The notes: generated by a model from the sequence alone, not told the origin. A DNA stretch of 64,000 nt from Mucilaginibacter flavidus (GCF_024055575.1 NZ_JAMXOE010000006.1:124001-188000), one strand, 5' to 3'; shown: positions 34,241-44,348, numbered from the stretch's first letter. Numbers and translations: made by a program.

Positions 34241-35617
34241 ATGTTAACAGTAGAAAAAATCGGCGGCACATCCATGTCCGCATTAAAAGATGTAATCCAA
34301 AACATCATCCTTTTTAACCGCAGCGGCGAGCAATTGTATAACCGCATTTTTGTTGTGTCAGCATTTTCGGGGGTTACCAACCTGTTGCTCGAGAATAAGA
34401 AAACCGGCGAGCCCGGCGTTTACCATAACCTGGCAAATTTTAAAGATTTTCATAAACCACTGAATGAGTTGGTAATAAAGCTTAAGCAAATAAACAAAAC
34501 CTACGAAGATTTAGGTTTGAACATTGCCGAAGCTGACTCATTTATTGAAAAACGTATACAAGATGCACAAACCTACCTCGAGAACCTTGCTAACATCCTG
34601 TCATCGGGCTATGTAAGCAGCGAGGGAATTTTACAGGCAGCACGAGAGATTTTGGCATCTATTGGTGAGAGCCATTCTGCCTTCAATTTCACCAATATTT
34701 TGCGGCAGAGTGGCATTAATGCCACTCTGGTTGACTTGAGCGGCTTTAACGACCACCACTCCTACACAATCGACCAGCGTATTAAACGCGACCTGCAACA
34801 TATTGATTTTGAGAAAACTATATGCATTGTTACCGGCTACGCCAAAGGCACTGAAGGTATTATGCGCGAATTTGACCGTGGTTATTCCGAAGTTACGTTC
34901 AGTAAGATAGCCGTGGCTGTTAAACCCGAGGAAGCCATCATCCACAAAGAATACCATTTATGCACTGCCGACCCTGTTTTAGTTGGTGTCGACAATTGCT
35001 ACCCTGTAGGAAACACCAATTACGATGTTGCTGATCAGCTGGCCGATGTGGGCATGGAAGCCATTCACCCAAAGGCATCAAAGCCATTGGAAATCAATGA
35101 TATAAACCTTCGAATTAAAAACACATTCGACCCTGAGCACCCCGGAACGCTAATAACCCGCGAATATATTTGCGAACACAAGCGCGTTGAAGTTATTACC
35201 GGCACTGATAAAGTAATTATCATCGACATTTACGACCCATCAATGGTGGGCACGCCGGGAAGTGACCTGGAGATTATGCAGTTATTCTATAATCACAACA
35301 TCAGCTATAATTTTAAGGCTACCAATGCCAACAGCATATCGATAGTGATTTGGGAGAAAGATTTCAGCAAAAAGCTGATACACGAGCTGGAAGATAAATT
35401 TGAGAAAGTGACCGTTGAAAAAGCGGCCATGGTTTGCCTGATAGGCTCTAACATGGATAGGCCCGGGCTACTGGCTAAATCTGCGATGGCGCTTGCTGAC
35501 AAACATATCAATATTAAGAGTGCCGGCTTCGCGTTGCGCAAGGTAAATATCCAGTTCTTAATTGACAGGGAGGACTTTGATACCGCTATAATCGCTTTGA
35601 ACAAAGCTATGGGGTAA
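34241..35617 (+). CDS. Aspartate kinase, Ask_Ect-like subfamily
   Basis: Phosphorylates aspartate, first step of the Lys/Thr/Met (or ectoine) route. The N-terminal kinase motif is VEKIGGTSMS. Instead of the usual GRGGSDTTA segment it reads FDRGYSEVTFSKIAVAV, followed by LCTADP and YDVADQLADVGMEAIHPKA. This combination is what I recall from the ectoine-cluster aspartokinase group, not from LysC/MetL enzymes. Two ACT domains occupy the C-terminal third (about 305-458). No ectA, ectB or ectC gene is adjacent, so its product likely serves general aspartate-family synthesis. Monocistronic, after a 156-bp gap from proC. Confidence 0.85.
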   Translation: MLTVEKIGGTSMSALKDVIQNIILFNRSGEQLYNRIFVVSAFSGVTNLLLENKKTGEPGVYHNLANFKDFHKPLNELVIKLKQINKTYEDLGLNIAEADSFIEKRIQDAQTYLENLANILSSGYVSSEGILQAAREILASIGESHSAFNFTNILRQSGINATLVDLSGFNDHHSYTIDQRIKRDLQHIDFEKTICIVTGYAKGTEGIMREFDRGYSEVTFSKIAVAVKPEEAIIHKEYHLCTADPVLVGVDNCYPVGNTNYDVADQLADVGMEAIHPKASKPLEINDINLRIKNTFDPEHPGTLITREYICEHKRVEVITGTDKVIIIDIYDPSMVGTPGSDLEIMQLFYNHNISYNFKATNANSISIVIWEKDFSKKLIHELEDKFEKVTVEKAAMVCLIGSNMDRPGLLAKSAMALADKHINIKSAGFALRKVNIQFLIDREDFDTAIIALNKAMG

Positions 35618-35697
35618 TAAATCGACAGCCTGATGTACCTTACATACTTCATGCTGCTAATTTACAAAGCGTATTTGCCTTTAAATCGCCAAAAGTC

Positions 35698-37134
35698 TTA
35701 ATTTAAAACATACGTACCCACGGCACCTGCGTTTAATGCCGACGACACTGCTTTTTTGCCAAAGGCAATATTAAAGCTGCGCGATGACGAGTCGTCATTA
35801 TAAACTATCAGTACCAATTTACCATCGGGGTTAACAAATGCTACGTTTGGTAAACCCGGCAATAAATTTGATTCCACCCTTTTTGAGCCGGGCCTGACAA
35901 ATTTGGCGGCATGGGCAATAATATAATATGCCGGGTTGCGGGTAACGGCGTCGCCTGTTATTGTTATAGCCCCTAAACAGCGGTTGCAGCCTCCAGTGGT
36001 ATGCGGTTCCTGGTTTTGGTCGGCTGCCAAATTCCATTCAATCACATTGCGGCTCCAGTTGCGGGTAGCACCAACAATAATTTCCTTAACGTGAAATTTC
36101 AACTCATTTTTAAGGTTACCCGGCGACCCAACCCACTGTTCAGTAAAGTATAAGCCCTTGTTGGGATGCGCGTTATGTACAGTGGATAAAGCATCGATTT
36201 TACCGCCATATAAATGAAACGCCGAGCCATCTACATATTTGGCTGCAGCTTTATTATCCAATACCGATATCGGATAATCGGGCCGGTCGGCATTATGATC
36301 GTAAAGAATAATTTTTGTTTTGAGTTTAGCAGTGGCTAATGCTGGGCCTAAATCATTGGCAATAAAATCAGCCTGTTGTGGTGCTTCCATTACCATGCTG
36401 GGGTTGTTTTTGGGATTGAGCGGTTCGTTTTGAATGGTTAAAGCGTCAATTATTATGCCCCGTGCAGCCATCCCTGTAATGTATTTAATAAAATATTGGG
36501 CGTAGGTTTTATAATACTCCGGTTTCAAATTGCCGCCATATGTTTCTTCATTAGTTTTCATCCAGGCTGGTGGTGACCATGGCGATATCAATATTTTTAA
36601 CTTTGGATTTATAGCCAGTATTTGTTTTAAAACCGGCATCAAATTTCCTTCATCGTTTGCAAGACTGAATTTTTTAAGCTCGGGGTCTGTTTCGCCTTTC
36701 GGCAAATCATCGTACGAAAAAACATGGTCGTCCAAATCAGACGAGCCCACACTTATTCGCAAATAACTTACACCAATAGCATTGCCTTGTGTGGTAAACA
36801 ACTCATGTAAAAGCTTTGCTCTGCCTGCCGGTGTCATTTTGTTTATTAGCATTGCACTACCCCCGGTTAGGGCATATCCAAAGCCATCGATGGATTGATA
36901 AGCCTTTAATTTGTTGATCTTTATGGTTGGCGACTGATTTGAAACTGCCGACTGTGCAACTTTCTCCCGCTTAAATAATATTGAGTCTGTCGGGTCTGTA
37001 AGCCATAACTCAACGGCGCCATTGGTACCGGCGGTACTTTTTTTATGCTTATTTGCGGTCTTCTGACAAAAACCATCAGTTAACAAAAATGTTGAAAGCA
37101 GCAACGCAAGCGTGGTTCTGAAAATTGCAGGCAT
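35698..37134 (-). CDS. GH30 glycosidase, exported
   Basis: Glycoside hydrolase family 30 (glucosylceramidase-like, beta-glucosidase/xylanase or beta-1,6-glucanase activity). Signal peptide about residues 1-23 (ends GFCQ). The barrel opens with YQSIDGFGYALTGGSAMLIN; acid/base is in LTIQNEPLNPK, nucleophile in GLYFTEQWVGS; ISPWSPPAWMKTNE is also typical. A C-terminal beta domain follows from about residue 415. At 478 residues it is complete. It stands alone next to a giant surface protein in divergent orientation; no SusC/SusD pair is adjacent. Substrate not decided by sequence. Confidence 0.9.
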   Translation of the reverse strand: MPAIFRTTLALLLSTFLLTDGFCQKTANKHKKSTAGTNGAVELWLTDPTDSILFKREKVAQSAVSNQSPTIKINKLKAYQSIDGFGYALTGGSAMLINKMTPAGRAKLLHELFTTQGNAIGVSYLRISVGSSDLDDHVFSYDDLPKGETDPELKKFSLANDEGNLMPVLKQILAINPKLKILISPWSPPAWMKTNEETYGGNLKPEYYKTYAQYFIKYITGMAARGIIIDALTIQNEPLNPKNNPSMVMEAPQQADFIANDLGPALATAKLKTKIILYDHNADRPDYPISVLDNKAAAKYVDGSAFHLYGGKIDALSTVHNAHPNKGLYFTEQWVGSPGNLKNELKFHVKEIIVGATRNWSRNVIEWNLAADQNQEPHTTGGCNRCLGAITITGDAVTRNPAYYIIAHAAKFVRPGSKRVESNLLPGLPNVAFVNPDGKLVLIVYNDDSSSRSFNIAFGKKAVSSALNAGAVGTYVLN

Positions 37135-37180
37135 AATATAGTTAATAACTGGTTGTAAAATAGTGGCAGGCTAATATAAC

Positions 37181-37217
37181 TAAAACGGCAATCTGAAATC
37201 ATCTCGTTGCCGTTTTA
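37181..37217. other. 11-bp inverted repeat upstream of the GH30 gene
   Basis: TAAAACGGCAA (37181-37191) and TTGCCGTTTTA (37207-37217) with a 15-base spacer, 47 bp upstream of the GH30 start in a divergent intergenic region. Its place argues for an operator or a 5'-leader hairpin rather than a terminator. Confidence 0.6.
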
Positions 37218-37300
37218 ATATATTTTGGTTAATGTTAGGTGTCTCCTTGTCGGTTTATTAACATATGGTAGATTCTCTTGGTAACTTCCGTGTATTAAGT

Positions 37301-37332
37301 TTGTTACAACGGTTTAGTTTTTTGTACTTTTA
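37301..37332 (+). promoter_or_regulatory. Candidate promoter of the giant Ig-array gene
   Basis: TTG at 37301-37303 followed after 21 bases by TACTTTTA (37325-37332), one mismatch from the Bacteroidota -7 box TAnnTTTG. It would give an untranslated leader of about 150 bases. Nothing else is identifiable in the remainder of 37135-37489. Confidence 0.45.
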
Positions 37333-37489
37333 CTTAATAATTAACTGCAAATATCCTTAACAGTTAAACGTGCTAATAACTAAACAAATACGGGCAATAT
37401 TCCGTATAAAAGTTAATTTATTATTTAGCACAGGCAGCTAATTACTTTATTTAGCCGTATCTGAAAAAGAAAAACACTCATTAACGTTT

Positions 37490-40400
37490 ATGAGGAATTA
37501 CTTACTTGTTCTTGTTTGTTTATTGTTATCACTAAGCGGCTACAGCCAATGCGCGCAGGGTGTTAATGTATCTGCATCAAACACAAGTATTTGTTCGGGC
37601 AATAGCGTTTTGTTAACCGCCACTCCTTCGGGCGGCAACGGCCCCTTTACATATGTATGGAGCAACGGCGCCAGCGGCCCGACAACCACCGTAAACAAAG
37701 AAGGCACCTACAGCGTTACGGTAACATCGCCGGGTTGCCCGGGTGTTAGCGGTAAAATTACCATAAGTGTAGGTGTAAGCCCCAATGCACCCACCGTAAC
37801 CGGCAATACTTTGGTTTGCCCCGGTACATCGGCCACACTGACTGCCAGCGGCCCCGGCGGCGCTTACCAATGGTACGATGCGCCCACCGGAGGTACCTTT
37901 CTATTTAGTGGCGACACCTATGTAACCCCAGCCATTAACTCGGGGATAACTTTTTATGTACAAACCACGATAAACGGCTGCCCAAGCCTGCGTACCCCGG
38001 TTTTTGTTAATGCAACGGGTAACCCGACTGTAAAAGATGCGACAGTTTGCTTCGGGAATGGAACTACGTTAACTGCCAGCGGAGGCAGCAGTTACGAATG
38101 GTATAGCTCGGCAAGCGGAGGCAGCCCAATAGCCAGCGGCGCGAATTTTGTAACGCCGCCGTTAACGACCAGCACCATCTATTATGTGGTAGCAGTAATA
38201 AGTGGATGTACCAGTGCCCGCACCCCAGTGAATGTAACCGTAACGCCTGCGCCGCAAACACCCGTTGTGCAGGGAAAATCGGTTTGTGCCGGGTCAAAAG
38301 CCAGCCTGCATGCTACGCCAGGGCCGGGCATCTTTGCCTGGTATGATGTACCAAGCGGTGGTACTGCCCTTATTTTAAGCCCCGATTACACAACACCGCC
38401 CTTAAATGTCAGCACAACCTACTATGTTGAAAATTCAATAAATAACTGTGTAAGTTCGCGGGTACCAGTTACGGTTACAGTTACTCCTATCCCAGCCGCT
38501 CCTAGCGATCAGATACAAACTACCTGCAAAGGGTCGTCGATTTTACTTACTGCCTCAGCCTCGCCACCAGCAACCGGTACGTACGAGTGGTATGATTTAC
38601 CCGCAGGCGGAACGCTGTTGCAAAACGGGCTTACCTATCAAACACCGGTACTTAACTCCACAACAACCTACTATGTGTTGTATAACAATGGTGGCTGCAC
38701 AAGTGCCCGCTCAAAGGTTACCGTGATTATAAACCCGCCTCCCGCCGCACCATCGGTAGCAGGTGCAATTATCTGCAATGGCTCAACAACTACCTTAACA
38801 GCTACAGGGCCCGGTGGATCTTATCAATGGTTTGATGTTGCCTCTGGTGGCGTACCATTGTTTACAGGCACTGCCTTTACTACCCCGGCACTAACCGTAA
38901 CAACTAAATATTATGTACAAACAACTATAAGCGGTTGCGTTAGCCCCCGTAAAGCTGTAACTGTTACAGTTACCCCAGTAGTGAACCCGCCAAGTGCCGC
39001 CAATACGTCAACCTGTTCGGGTAGCCCGGCTTCGTTGACAGCGTCAGGCAGTACCGGGACTTACGAATGGTATGACGCTGCAACCGGGGGCACCCAGTTG
39101 GCGACAGGACAGGCATATACGACCCCGCCGTTAATAACAACTACAACTTATTACGTTCAAACAACCGTTAATGGCTGCACAAGTGCGCGCAAGGCAGTAA
39201 CTGTAATAATAAATCCCGTTCCAACAGCACCAACGGCATCGGGCACAAACGTTTGCTCAGGATCAAAAGCAACTTTAACAGCAACTGCAGCAAGCGGCAG
39301 TATCGAATGGTACGATGCACCGACTGCCGGCAACCGGGTTAAAATCGGCCCGACCTTCATAACCCCGGCATTAACTGCAACCACCACTTACTATGTACAA
39401 AGTGTAGCAGGAACGTGTATAAGCAGCCGCACACCAGTTACTGTAACAGTTGGCTCAGCAATAACACCACAATTTAAATATCCGGCAGGTTCGGTTTGTT
39501 CGCTTACACCCGGTACAATTGCCCCTACCATTTTTGAGCCAGCAGGCGGTACATTCAGCGCATCACCGGCGGGGTTAACTATAGACCCTACAACAGGAGC
39601 GATAACAATAAGCAGCAGCACGCCCGGAACGTATACCATCACTTTTGTTGGGAATGGCAGTTGCTCAACTCCGGAAAAAGCCAGCTTTAAAATTTTTATA
39701 GCAGCTAATTCATCATTCTCGTACAGCAGCCCAACGTTTTGCCAGGATGCTGCCAATCCGCGTCCTAATTTCGGCGGGGTTGGGAGCGGCGGTAATTTTA
39801 CCGCTGCGCCTGCAGGTTTGGTCATCAACAGCGCTACAGGAGAAATTGACCTGAAAAAAAGTGTGCCCCAGAAATATACGGTCACAAATACTATTACGGC
39901 TACCGGTGGATGCGGTGGAAGCACTTCAAGCACAGATGTGACGGTAGAACAGGCCGCAACCATTAGCGCCGGGCCCAATCAAACCGTTACCGCGGGCAGT
40001 GCAGTACAACTCGCGGGCAATGTAAGCGGTGTTCCAAAGGGTACTTGGTCGGGCGGGACAGGCTCGTTTTCAAATACTACAATACCAAACCCTGTTTATA
40101 CACCCGGTGCGGGGGAATTATCCGCCACGCTTACTTTTACCTCTGATGACCCGGCTGGCTCATGTGGGCCAAAGTCGGATAAAATGACCATTACTTTTAA
40201 AAACGGGCCTGCCGCACCAACAGTTACCGGTAATTCAACCTGTTTAGGCAGCAGCGCAAATTTAAGTGCAATTGCGCCCGGAGGAACTTACAAATGGTAC
40301 GACGCACTGGTTGCCGGTAACTTGTTATTTACGGGTGCTAACTTTACAACGCCTGTGTTATTGGTTAATACCACGTACTATGTTGAGGCTGTAAATAGCC

Positions 40401-42805
40401 TTGGTGTTACCAGCCCGCGTATATCTGTGCTCGTAACTGTTAATAATATCCCTGCAGCGCCGATTGTGCCACCAGCACCAATATGTGCCGGTAACACCGC
40501 TACACTTACTCCTGCCGATTTAACCGGAAATTTTGAATGGTACGATGCGGCGGCAGGTGGAAACCTTTTATCAAAAAATAGCACCTACACTACGCCGGCG
40601 CTAACAACTAATCAAACTTATTATGTGCAGGTAACCATTAATGGTTGTACCAGCCCGCGCACACAGGTAGATGTAACGGTATCGGCGCTTCCCAATGTAA
40701 CCAGTGCATCAACAGGTACTGTTTGTAGCGGCAATGCTTTAAACTATACCATAACAGCAGATATTTCAGCGGCTACCTTTTTGTGGAGCCGCGCCGCCGT
40801 TGCCGGTATAAGTAATGCACCTGCAACAAACCAAACAAGTAATATCATCACCGAAACTTTATTAAATACAAGCGGTGCTGCTGTAAATGTCGCCTACATT
40901 ATAACCCCAATAAATAATGGTTGCCCGGGTACTCCATTTAAATACGCGGTCACCGTTTACCCCACCCCAACAGTTACAAGCGGACAGCCGCCTGCCATAT
41001 GTAATGAAGCACCTGTAAACTATAATATCACTTTTAATACCGCTGCCGATTTTGAATGGAGTCGCGCTGCAGTACCGGGGATAACGAATGCGGCAGTTTC
41101 TGGACAAAACACAGCTACCATTCGCGAAACTTTAATTAATACTACGGACGCACCAATCGTTGTTAAATATATCATCACATCACAAACACTAACCTGTACC
41201 GGTATTCCGTTTGAGCTGGATGTAACGGTGAACCCGTCGGTGAAGGTAACAAGTGCAGACGCCGGAGAGGCATGTAGCAACGTGCCGCAAAATTACGTAA
41301 TAACTTCAAACATACCATCGGCAACATACATTTGGAGCCGGCTTGCAGTACCAGGCATCACCAATCCAACTGTCACCAATCAAACGTCGTCGACTATTAC
41401 CGAAACTCTTGTAAACCACACTCCTGTTTCCATCAATGTATATTATGCTATTACTCCTTTTGCCAACGGGTGTCCAGGGAAAAGCTTTACCCTTGCAATA
41501 TTTGTTCATCCGCAGCCTGATAAACCTGTTGCTAATACTAATGCACCTATATGTGTGGGCAGCACTTTGCAATTGCGTACAGGTGACGTTGCTGCTGGTA
41601 CGTTTTTGTGGACAGGCCCAAATGGTTATTCATCTACCGACCAAAATCCGGATATCCCCAACGCATCGGTCGCTAAAACCGGTGTTTATAGTTTAACTGT
41701 TACCGTTAATGGTTGCTCGAGCGAGGTCTCAACAACACAGCTTGTAGAAATAAGGACACCTGGAATAGCCGATGCAGGCCCAGACCAGATCGTTTGTATA
41801 ACAGACCCGGAAATCATACTAGCCGGCACTGTAAAGGGTGGAAGAGGAACAGGGATATGGTCGTCGCACAGTACCAATGCCGGAACATTTTCATCACTTA
41901 CAGATTTAAATGCACACTATAAGCCATCTCAGGACGAAAAGAATGCCGGACAGGTTACTTTTACGCTCACTTCGACCAGCGACGATAATTGTGCAATTTC
42001 TACAGACGATGTTACCGTTTTTTTCGGGCCACTACCTGCTGTAAAAGCCGGGCCCGACCAAGCCGTCTGCGAACAGACGCCAACTATACAATTAGCCGGC
42101 TCGCCAATACTTGCGGGAACCCAGGCCCTGTGGACGTCCACCGGCCCGGGAGGAAGCTTTACACCATCGGCAACAGACTACAATGCAAATTATCTTCCCA
42201 GCGCGGCTGACGTAAAAGCCGGATTTGTTAACCTGGTGCTACATGTCACTAACCCCGGGCCGTGCCAGATTGAAACTGATACGATGAAGATAACGTTTAT
42301 CCCGCCTGCAAAAGTTACTGCCGAAAAGTTACGATATGTACTACGCAATCGCACAATTACGCTGCACCCAAATGTAAGTGATAACAATGTACAATACTTA
42401 TGGACGCCCAATATTGATATAAGCGATAATAAAATAAAAAATCCGATAATAACAGGTATTGTTGACCGCACTTATACGCTTACGGTTACAGACAGCCGCG
42501 GGTGCGTAAGCAGCGACTCAACTATGGTAAAGGTTTCGCCGGAGGTTGTTGTGCCTAACACATTTACGCCCAATAGCGATGGCGTAAACGACCAATGGAA
42601 CATACAAGGCTTAATTGCATACACGGAAGCCACCGTTGATATATTTACCCGCTACGGCCAAAAGGTATATCACTCTATCGGCTATGATAAGCCATGGGAC
42701 GGCATATACAACGGCAAACAGTTACCGGTGGGCGTTTATTATTACGTAATAGATACCAAACTCTTTAACCAGGTGCTTTCGGGCAATGTTACGTTGATAA
42801 GATAA
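37490..42805 (+). CDS. Giant secreted Ig-array protein with T9SS type B sorting domain
   Basis: A 1771-residue surface or secreted protein. Signal peptide 1-19 (LSLSGYSQC). Then about ten Ig-like domains of the CHU_C-associated type, each near 80 residues with repeated EWYDA/QWYDA, GG, TTYYVQ and SPR/SAR-x-x-V-x-VTV motifs. Three PKD-like domains follow (each VTSA...C...NYxI...FLWSRAAVxGI), then less regular Ig/PKD domains. The C-terminus (about 1685-1771, VVVPNTFTPNSDGVNDQWNI, ending GNVTLIR) is the gliding-motility-associated CHU_C domain used for type IX secretion and surface attachment. Likely adhesin. The DNA repeats follow protein repeats, so it is a tandem domain expansion, not a mobile element. 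Confidence 0.92.
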   Translation: MRNYLLVLVCLLLSLSGYSQCAQGVNVSASNTSICSGNSVLLTATPSGGNGPFTYVWSNGASGPTTTVNKEGTYSVTVTSPGCPGVSGKITISVGVSPNAPTVTGNTLVCPGTSATLTASGPGGAYQWYDAPTGGTFLFSGDTYVTPAINSGITFYVQTTINGCPSLRTPVFVNATGNPTVKDATVCFGNGTTLTASGGSSYEWYSSASGGSPIASGANFVTPPLTTSTIYYVVAVISGCTSARTPVNVTVTPAPQTPVVQGKSVCAGSKASLHATPGPGIFAWYDVPSGGTALILSPDYTTPPLNVSTTYYVENSINNCVSSRVPVTVTVTPIPAAPSDQIQTTCKGSSILLTASASPPATGTYEWYDLPAGGTLLQNGLTYQTPVLNSTTTYYVLYNNGGCTSARSKVTVIINPPPAAPSVAGAIICNGSTTTLTATGPGGSYQWFDVASGGVPLFTGTAFTTPALTVTTKYYVQTTISGCVSPRKAVTVTVTPVVNPPSAANTSTCSGSPASLTASGSTGTYEWYDAATGGTQLATGQAYTTPPLITTTTYYVQTTVNGCTSARKAVTVIINPVPTAPTASGTNVCSGSKATLTATAASGSIEWYDAPTAGNRVKIGPTFITPALTATTTYYVQSVAGTCISSRTPVTVTVGSAITPQFKYPAGSVCSLTPGTIAPTIFEPAGGTFSASPAGLTIDPTTGAITISSSTPGTYTITFVGNGSCSTPEKASFKIFIAANSSFSYSSPTFCQDAANPRPNFGGVGSGGNFTAAPAGLVINSATGEIDLKKSVPQKYTVTNTITATGGCGGSTSSTDVTVEQAATISAGPNQTVTAGSAVQLAGNVSGVPKGTWSGGTGSFSNTTIPNPVYTPGAGELSATLTFTSDDPAGSCGPKSDKMTITFKNGPAAPTVTGNSTCLGSSANLSAIAPGGTYKWYDALVAGNLLFTGANFTTPVLLVNTTYYVEAVNSLGVTSPRISVLVTVNNIPAAPIVPPAPICAGNTATLTPADLTGNFEWYDAAAGGNLLSKNSTYTTPALTTNQTYYVQVTINGCTSPRTQVDVTVSALPNVTSASTGTVCSGNALNYTITADISAATFLWSRAAVAGISNAPATNQTSNIITETLLNTSGAAVNVAYIITPINNGCPGTPFKYAVTVYPTPTVTSGQPPAICNEAPVNYNITFNTAADFEWSRAAVPGITNAAVSGQNTATIRETLINTTDAPIVVKYIITSQTLTCTGIPFELDVTVNPSVKVTSADAGEACSNVPQNYVITSNIPSATYIWSRLAVPGITNPTVTNQTSSTITETLVNHTPVSINVYYAITPFANGCPGKSFTLAIFVHPQPDKPVANTNAPICVGSTLQLRTGDVAAGTFLWTGPNGYSSTDQNPDIPNASVAKTGVYSLTVTVNGCSSEVSTTQLVEIRTPGIADAGPDQIVCITDPEIILAGTVKGGRGTGIWSSHSTNAGTFSSLTDLNAHYKPSQDEKNAGQVTFTLTSTSDDNCAISTDDVTVFFGPLPAVKAGPDQAVCEQTPTIQLAGSPILAGTQALWTSTGPGGSFTPSATDYNANYLPSAADVKAGFVNLVLHVTNPGPCQIETDTMKITFIPPAKVTAEKLRYVLRNRTITLHPNVSDNNVQYLWTPNIDISDNKIKNPIITGIVDRTYTLTVTDSRGCVSSDSTMVKVSPEVVVPNTFTPNSDGVNDQWNIQGLIAYTEATVDIFTRYGQKVYHSIGYDKPWDGIYNGKQLPVGVYYYVIDTKLFNQVLSGNVTLIR

Positions 42806-42824
42806 CAGGCCTAATTTAGGCCTG
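42806..42824. terminator. Short palindrome between convergent genes
   Basis: CAGGCCTAA (42806-42814) and TTAGGCCTG (42816-42824) with a one-base centre. It covers the gap right after the giant gene and also the last codons of the ankyrin gene. There is no T tract, so the terminator role is uncertain. Confidence 0.4.
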
Positions 42825-43671
42825 AAAGATAGGCTTCTGTAACTGCGTACTCCTTTTGATGTTGCTCGTCAGTATCTTCAGTCTGCATGTATTTCGCCCA
42901 ACCCAATGGTGTTCCGCCGTATGCTTTGTCTGTAAGGTCGAGCCTGGCCCCTGCTTCAACCAGCAGCTTCACTGAATCCAGCGAACGGGAGCACACGGCC
43001 TGGTGAAGCGGCGTTGCTTGCGTGTGGAACCCGGTCCCTTTTTTAGGATAATCATTCGGGTCGACACCTAGATTTAGCAAATAAGCCACCATATCAGTTT
43101 TACCATAAAATGCTGCCATTGTTAACGCAGCTAAATTTTCGTCGTCGGTAGCTGAAGAGGCGAGGCGCACAACATCATCCACCCAATTAAGGCCTACGGC
43201 AGTGGTCAATGTTAGTTTGCTGCCGCGTTTTATAAGATGGGCTGCAGCTTCAATATTGCCATGCGCAAGGGCGCCTGAACAACCGTGTGGAGTGGCGCTA
43301 GCATCTATCAGTACATCCATTAGTTGTATTTGCACGCCACATTCCCGGGGTATTCGTCCGGTAGCTACCAGGCCAAGGGCATAATCAAGTTGCTTTTCAA
43401 CGGTGTCGGGTGCATGTTTCTTTATCTCAGCTATCAGCAAAGCAGTAACCTCGACAATATTAGCCGGTAGTTTTTCATTGCGGATGGGATTGTCGGCGAT
43501 AAACCATAGAAGATATGGGCTGTCGAAATAATCGCCTGATGGGTAGTTTAGCCGTTCAGTTATCAGGCGTGGATGCGCAGTTATCAAATCTTTCAGCACA
43601 GGTATATTGCCGCCGTCGACAGCGGCTATTGCTTCAAGAAATAAAGCGTCGCTAATTTTCGAAATGTCCAT
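42811..43671 (-). CDS. Ankyrin-repeat protein
   Basis: A 286-residue soluble protein with ankyrin repeats in the C-terminal half: NLAALTMAAFYGKTDMVAYLLNLG, TPLHQAVCSRSLDSVKLLVEAGARL and GALAHGNIEAAAHLIKRGS can be seen as repeat units. No signal peptide, no enzyme domain. It is convergent with the giant Ig gene, its stop codon inside the shared palindrome. Ankyrin proteins of this sort usually mediate protein contacts; no partner can be named. Confidence 0.82.
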   Translation of the reverse strand: MDISKISDALFLEAIAAVDGGNIPVLKDLITAHPRLITERLNYPSGDYFDSPYLLWFIADNPIRNEKLPANIVEVTALLIAEIKKHAPDTVEKQLDYALGLVATGRIPRECGVQIQLMDVLIDASATPHGCSGALAHGNIEAAAHLIKRGSKLTLTTAVGLNWVDDVVRLASSATDDENLAALTMAAFYGKTDMVAYLLNLGVDPNDYPKKGTGFHTQATPLHQAVCSRSLDSVKLLVEAGARLDLTDKAYGGTPLGWAKYMQTEDTDEQHQKEYAVTEAYLSGLN

Positions 43672-43816
43672 TATTATATCCTTTCAAATTTTGTTATCTG
43701 TTAGTAAGTGAGTTAGCGTTCCCGAATGTCAAACTTAAAAAAGATCAATCAAAATGTCCATTTCAATGAACCTCATTCATCATTGTAGTATAAATAACAA
43801 AATAAATATAACTAAA

Positions 43817-44284
43817 ATGGAACCAAGAATTAATTTGTTTGAAAAAGGACAGAATGCGTTTAAAGCTATGTATGGTTTGGGAAGCTATCTTGCTAAATCG
43901 CCAATTGAAAAATCACTTTTAGATTTAATTTACTTTAGGGTATCGCAAATTAACGGATGCGGATTTTGTCTGGATATGCACTCAAAGAATTTACGCGCTA
44001 AAGGCGAAACCGAACAACGCCTTTATGTTATGGATGCCTGGCGCGATACCCCTTTTTTCACCGACCGTGAACGGGCTGCACTCGCCTGGGCCGAGGCTCT
44101 TACAAAATTAACCGACAACACCGTTTCCGATGAGGTTTTTGAACATGCAAGCAGCCAGTTTACCGAAGACGAATTGGTTGATTTAACCGTTGCTGTTAAT
44201 ACCATTAACAGTTATAACCGTATCAATATTGCGTTTCGCCCGCTGGTTGGTACATACAAGGTTGGTGATTTTGGCAGTCACTAA
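43817..44284 (+). CDS. AhpD-like carboxymuconolactone decarboxylase-family protein
   Basis: Small alkylhydroperoxidase-like protein with the redox motif NGCGFCLDMHSKNLR (CxxC plus His), expected to take part in thiol-dependent peroxide reduction. I start at ATG 43817 (MEPRINLF), preceded by a typical AT-rich ataactaaa leader; the earlier ATG at 43754 adds residues without family character. The protein (155 residues) also has the family segment PFFTDRERAALAWAEALTKL. A stem-loop terminator follows at 44313. Not linked to a sigma-factor gene, unlike many relatives. Confidence 0.88.
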   Translation: MEPRINLFEKGQNAFKAMYGLGSYLAKSPIEKSLLDLIYFRVSQINGCGFCLDMHSKNLRAKGETEQRLYVMDAWRDTPFFTDRERAALAWAEALTKLTDNTVSDEVFEHASSQFTEDELVDLTVAVNTINSYNRINIAFRPLVGTYKVGDFGSH

Positions 44285-44312
44285 ATACAAACCTCAACCA
44301 ATTAATAACTAT

Positions 44313-44348
44313 GCAAAAAGATACTCTGGATAAACGAGTATCTTTTGC
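44313..44348 (+). terminator. Terminator after the AhpD-like gene
   Basis: GCAAAAAGATACTC (44313-44326) pairs with GAGTATCTTTTGC (44336-44348) apart from one unpaired A, loop of nine bases. The T run is inside the distal arm. Confidence 0.6.

Noticed and set aside
39391..39978. Minus-strand frame of 195 codons inside the giant Ig-array gene
   Set aside because: Shadow of the repetitive Thr/Ala/Val-rich coding strand; low-complexity translation without start context.
37490..42805. Direct DNA repeats considered as CRISPR or satellite
   Set aside because: Period is about 240 bp and corresponds to protein domains in one frame; there are no short identical repeats with unique spacers. No CRISPR array was seen in the window.
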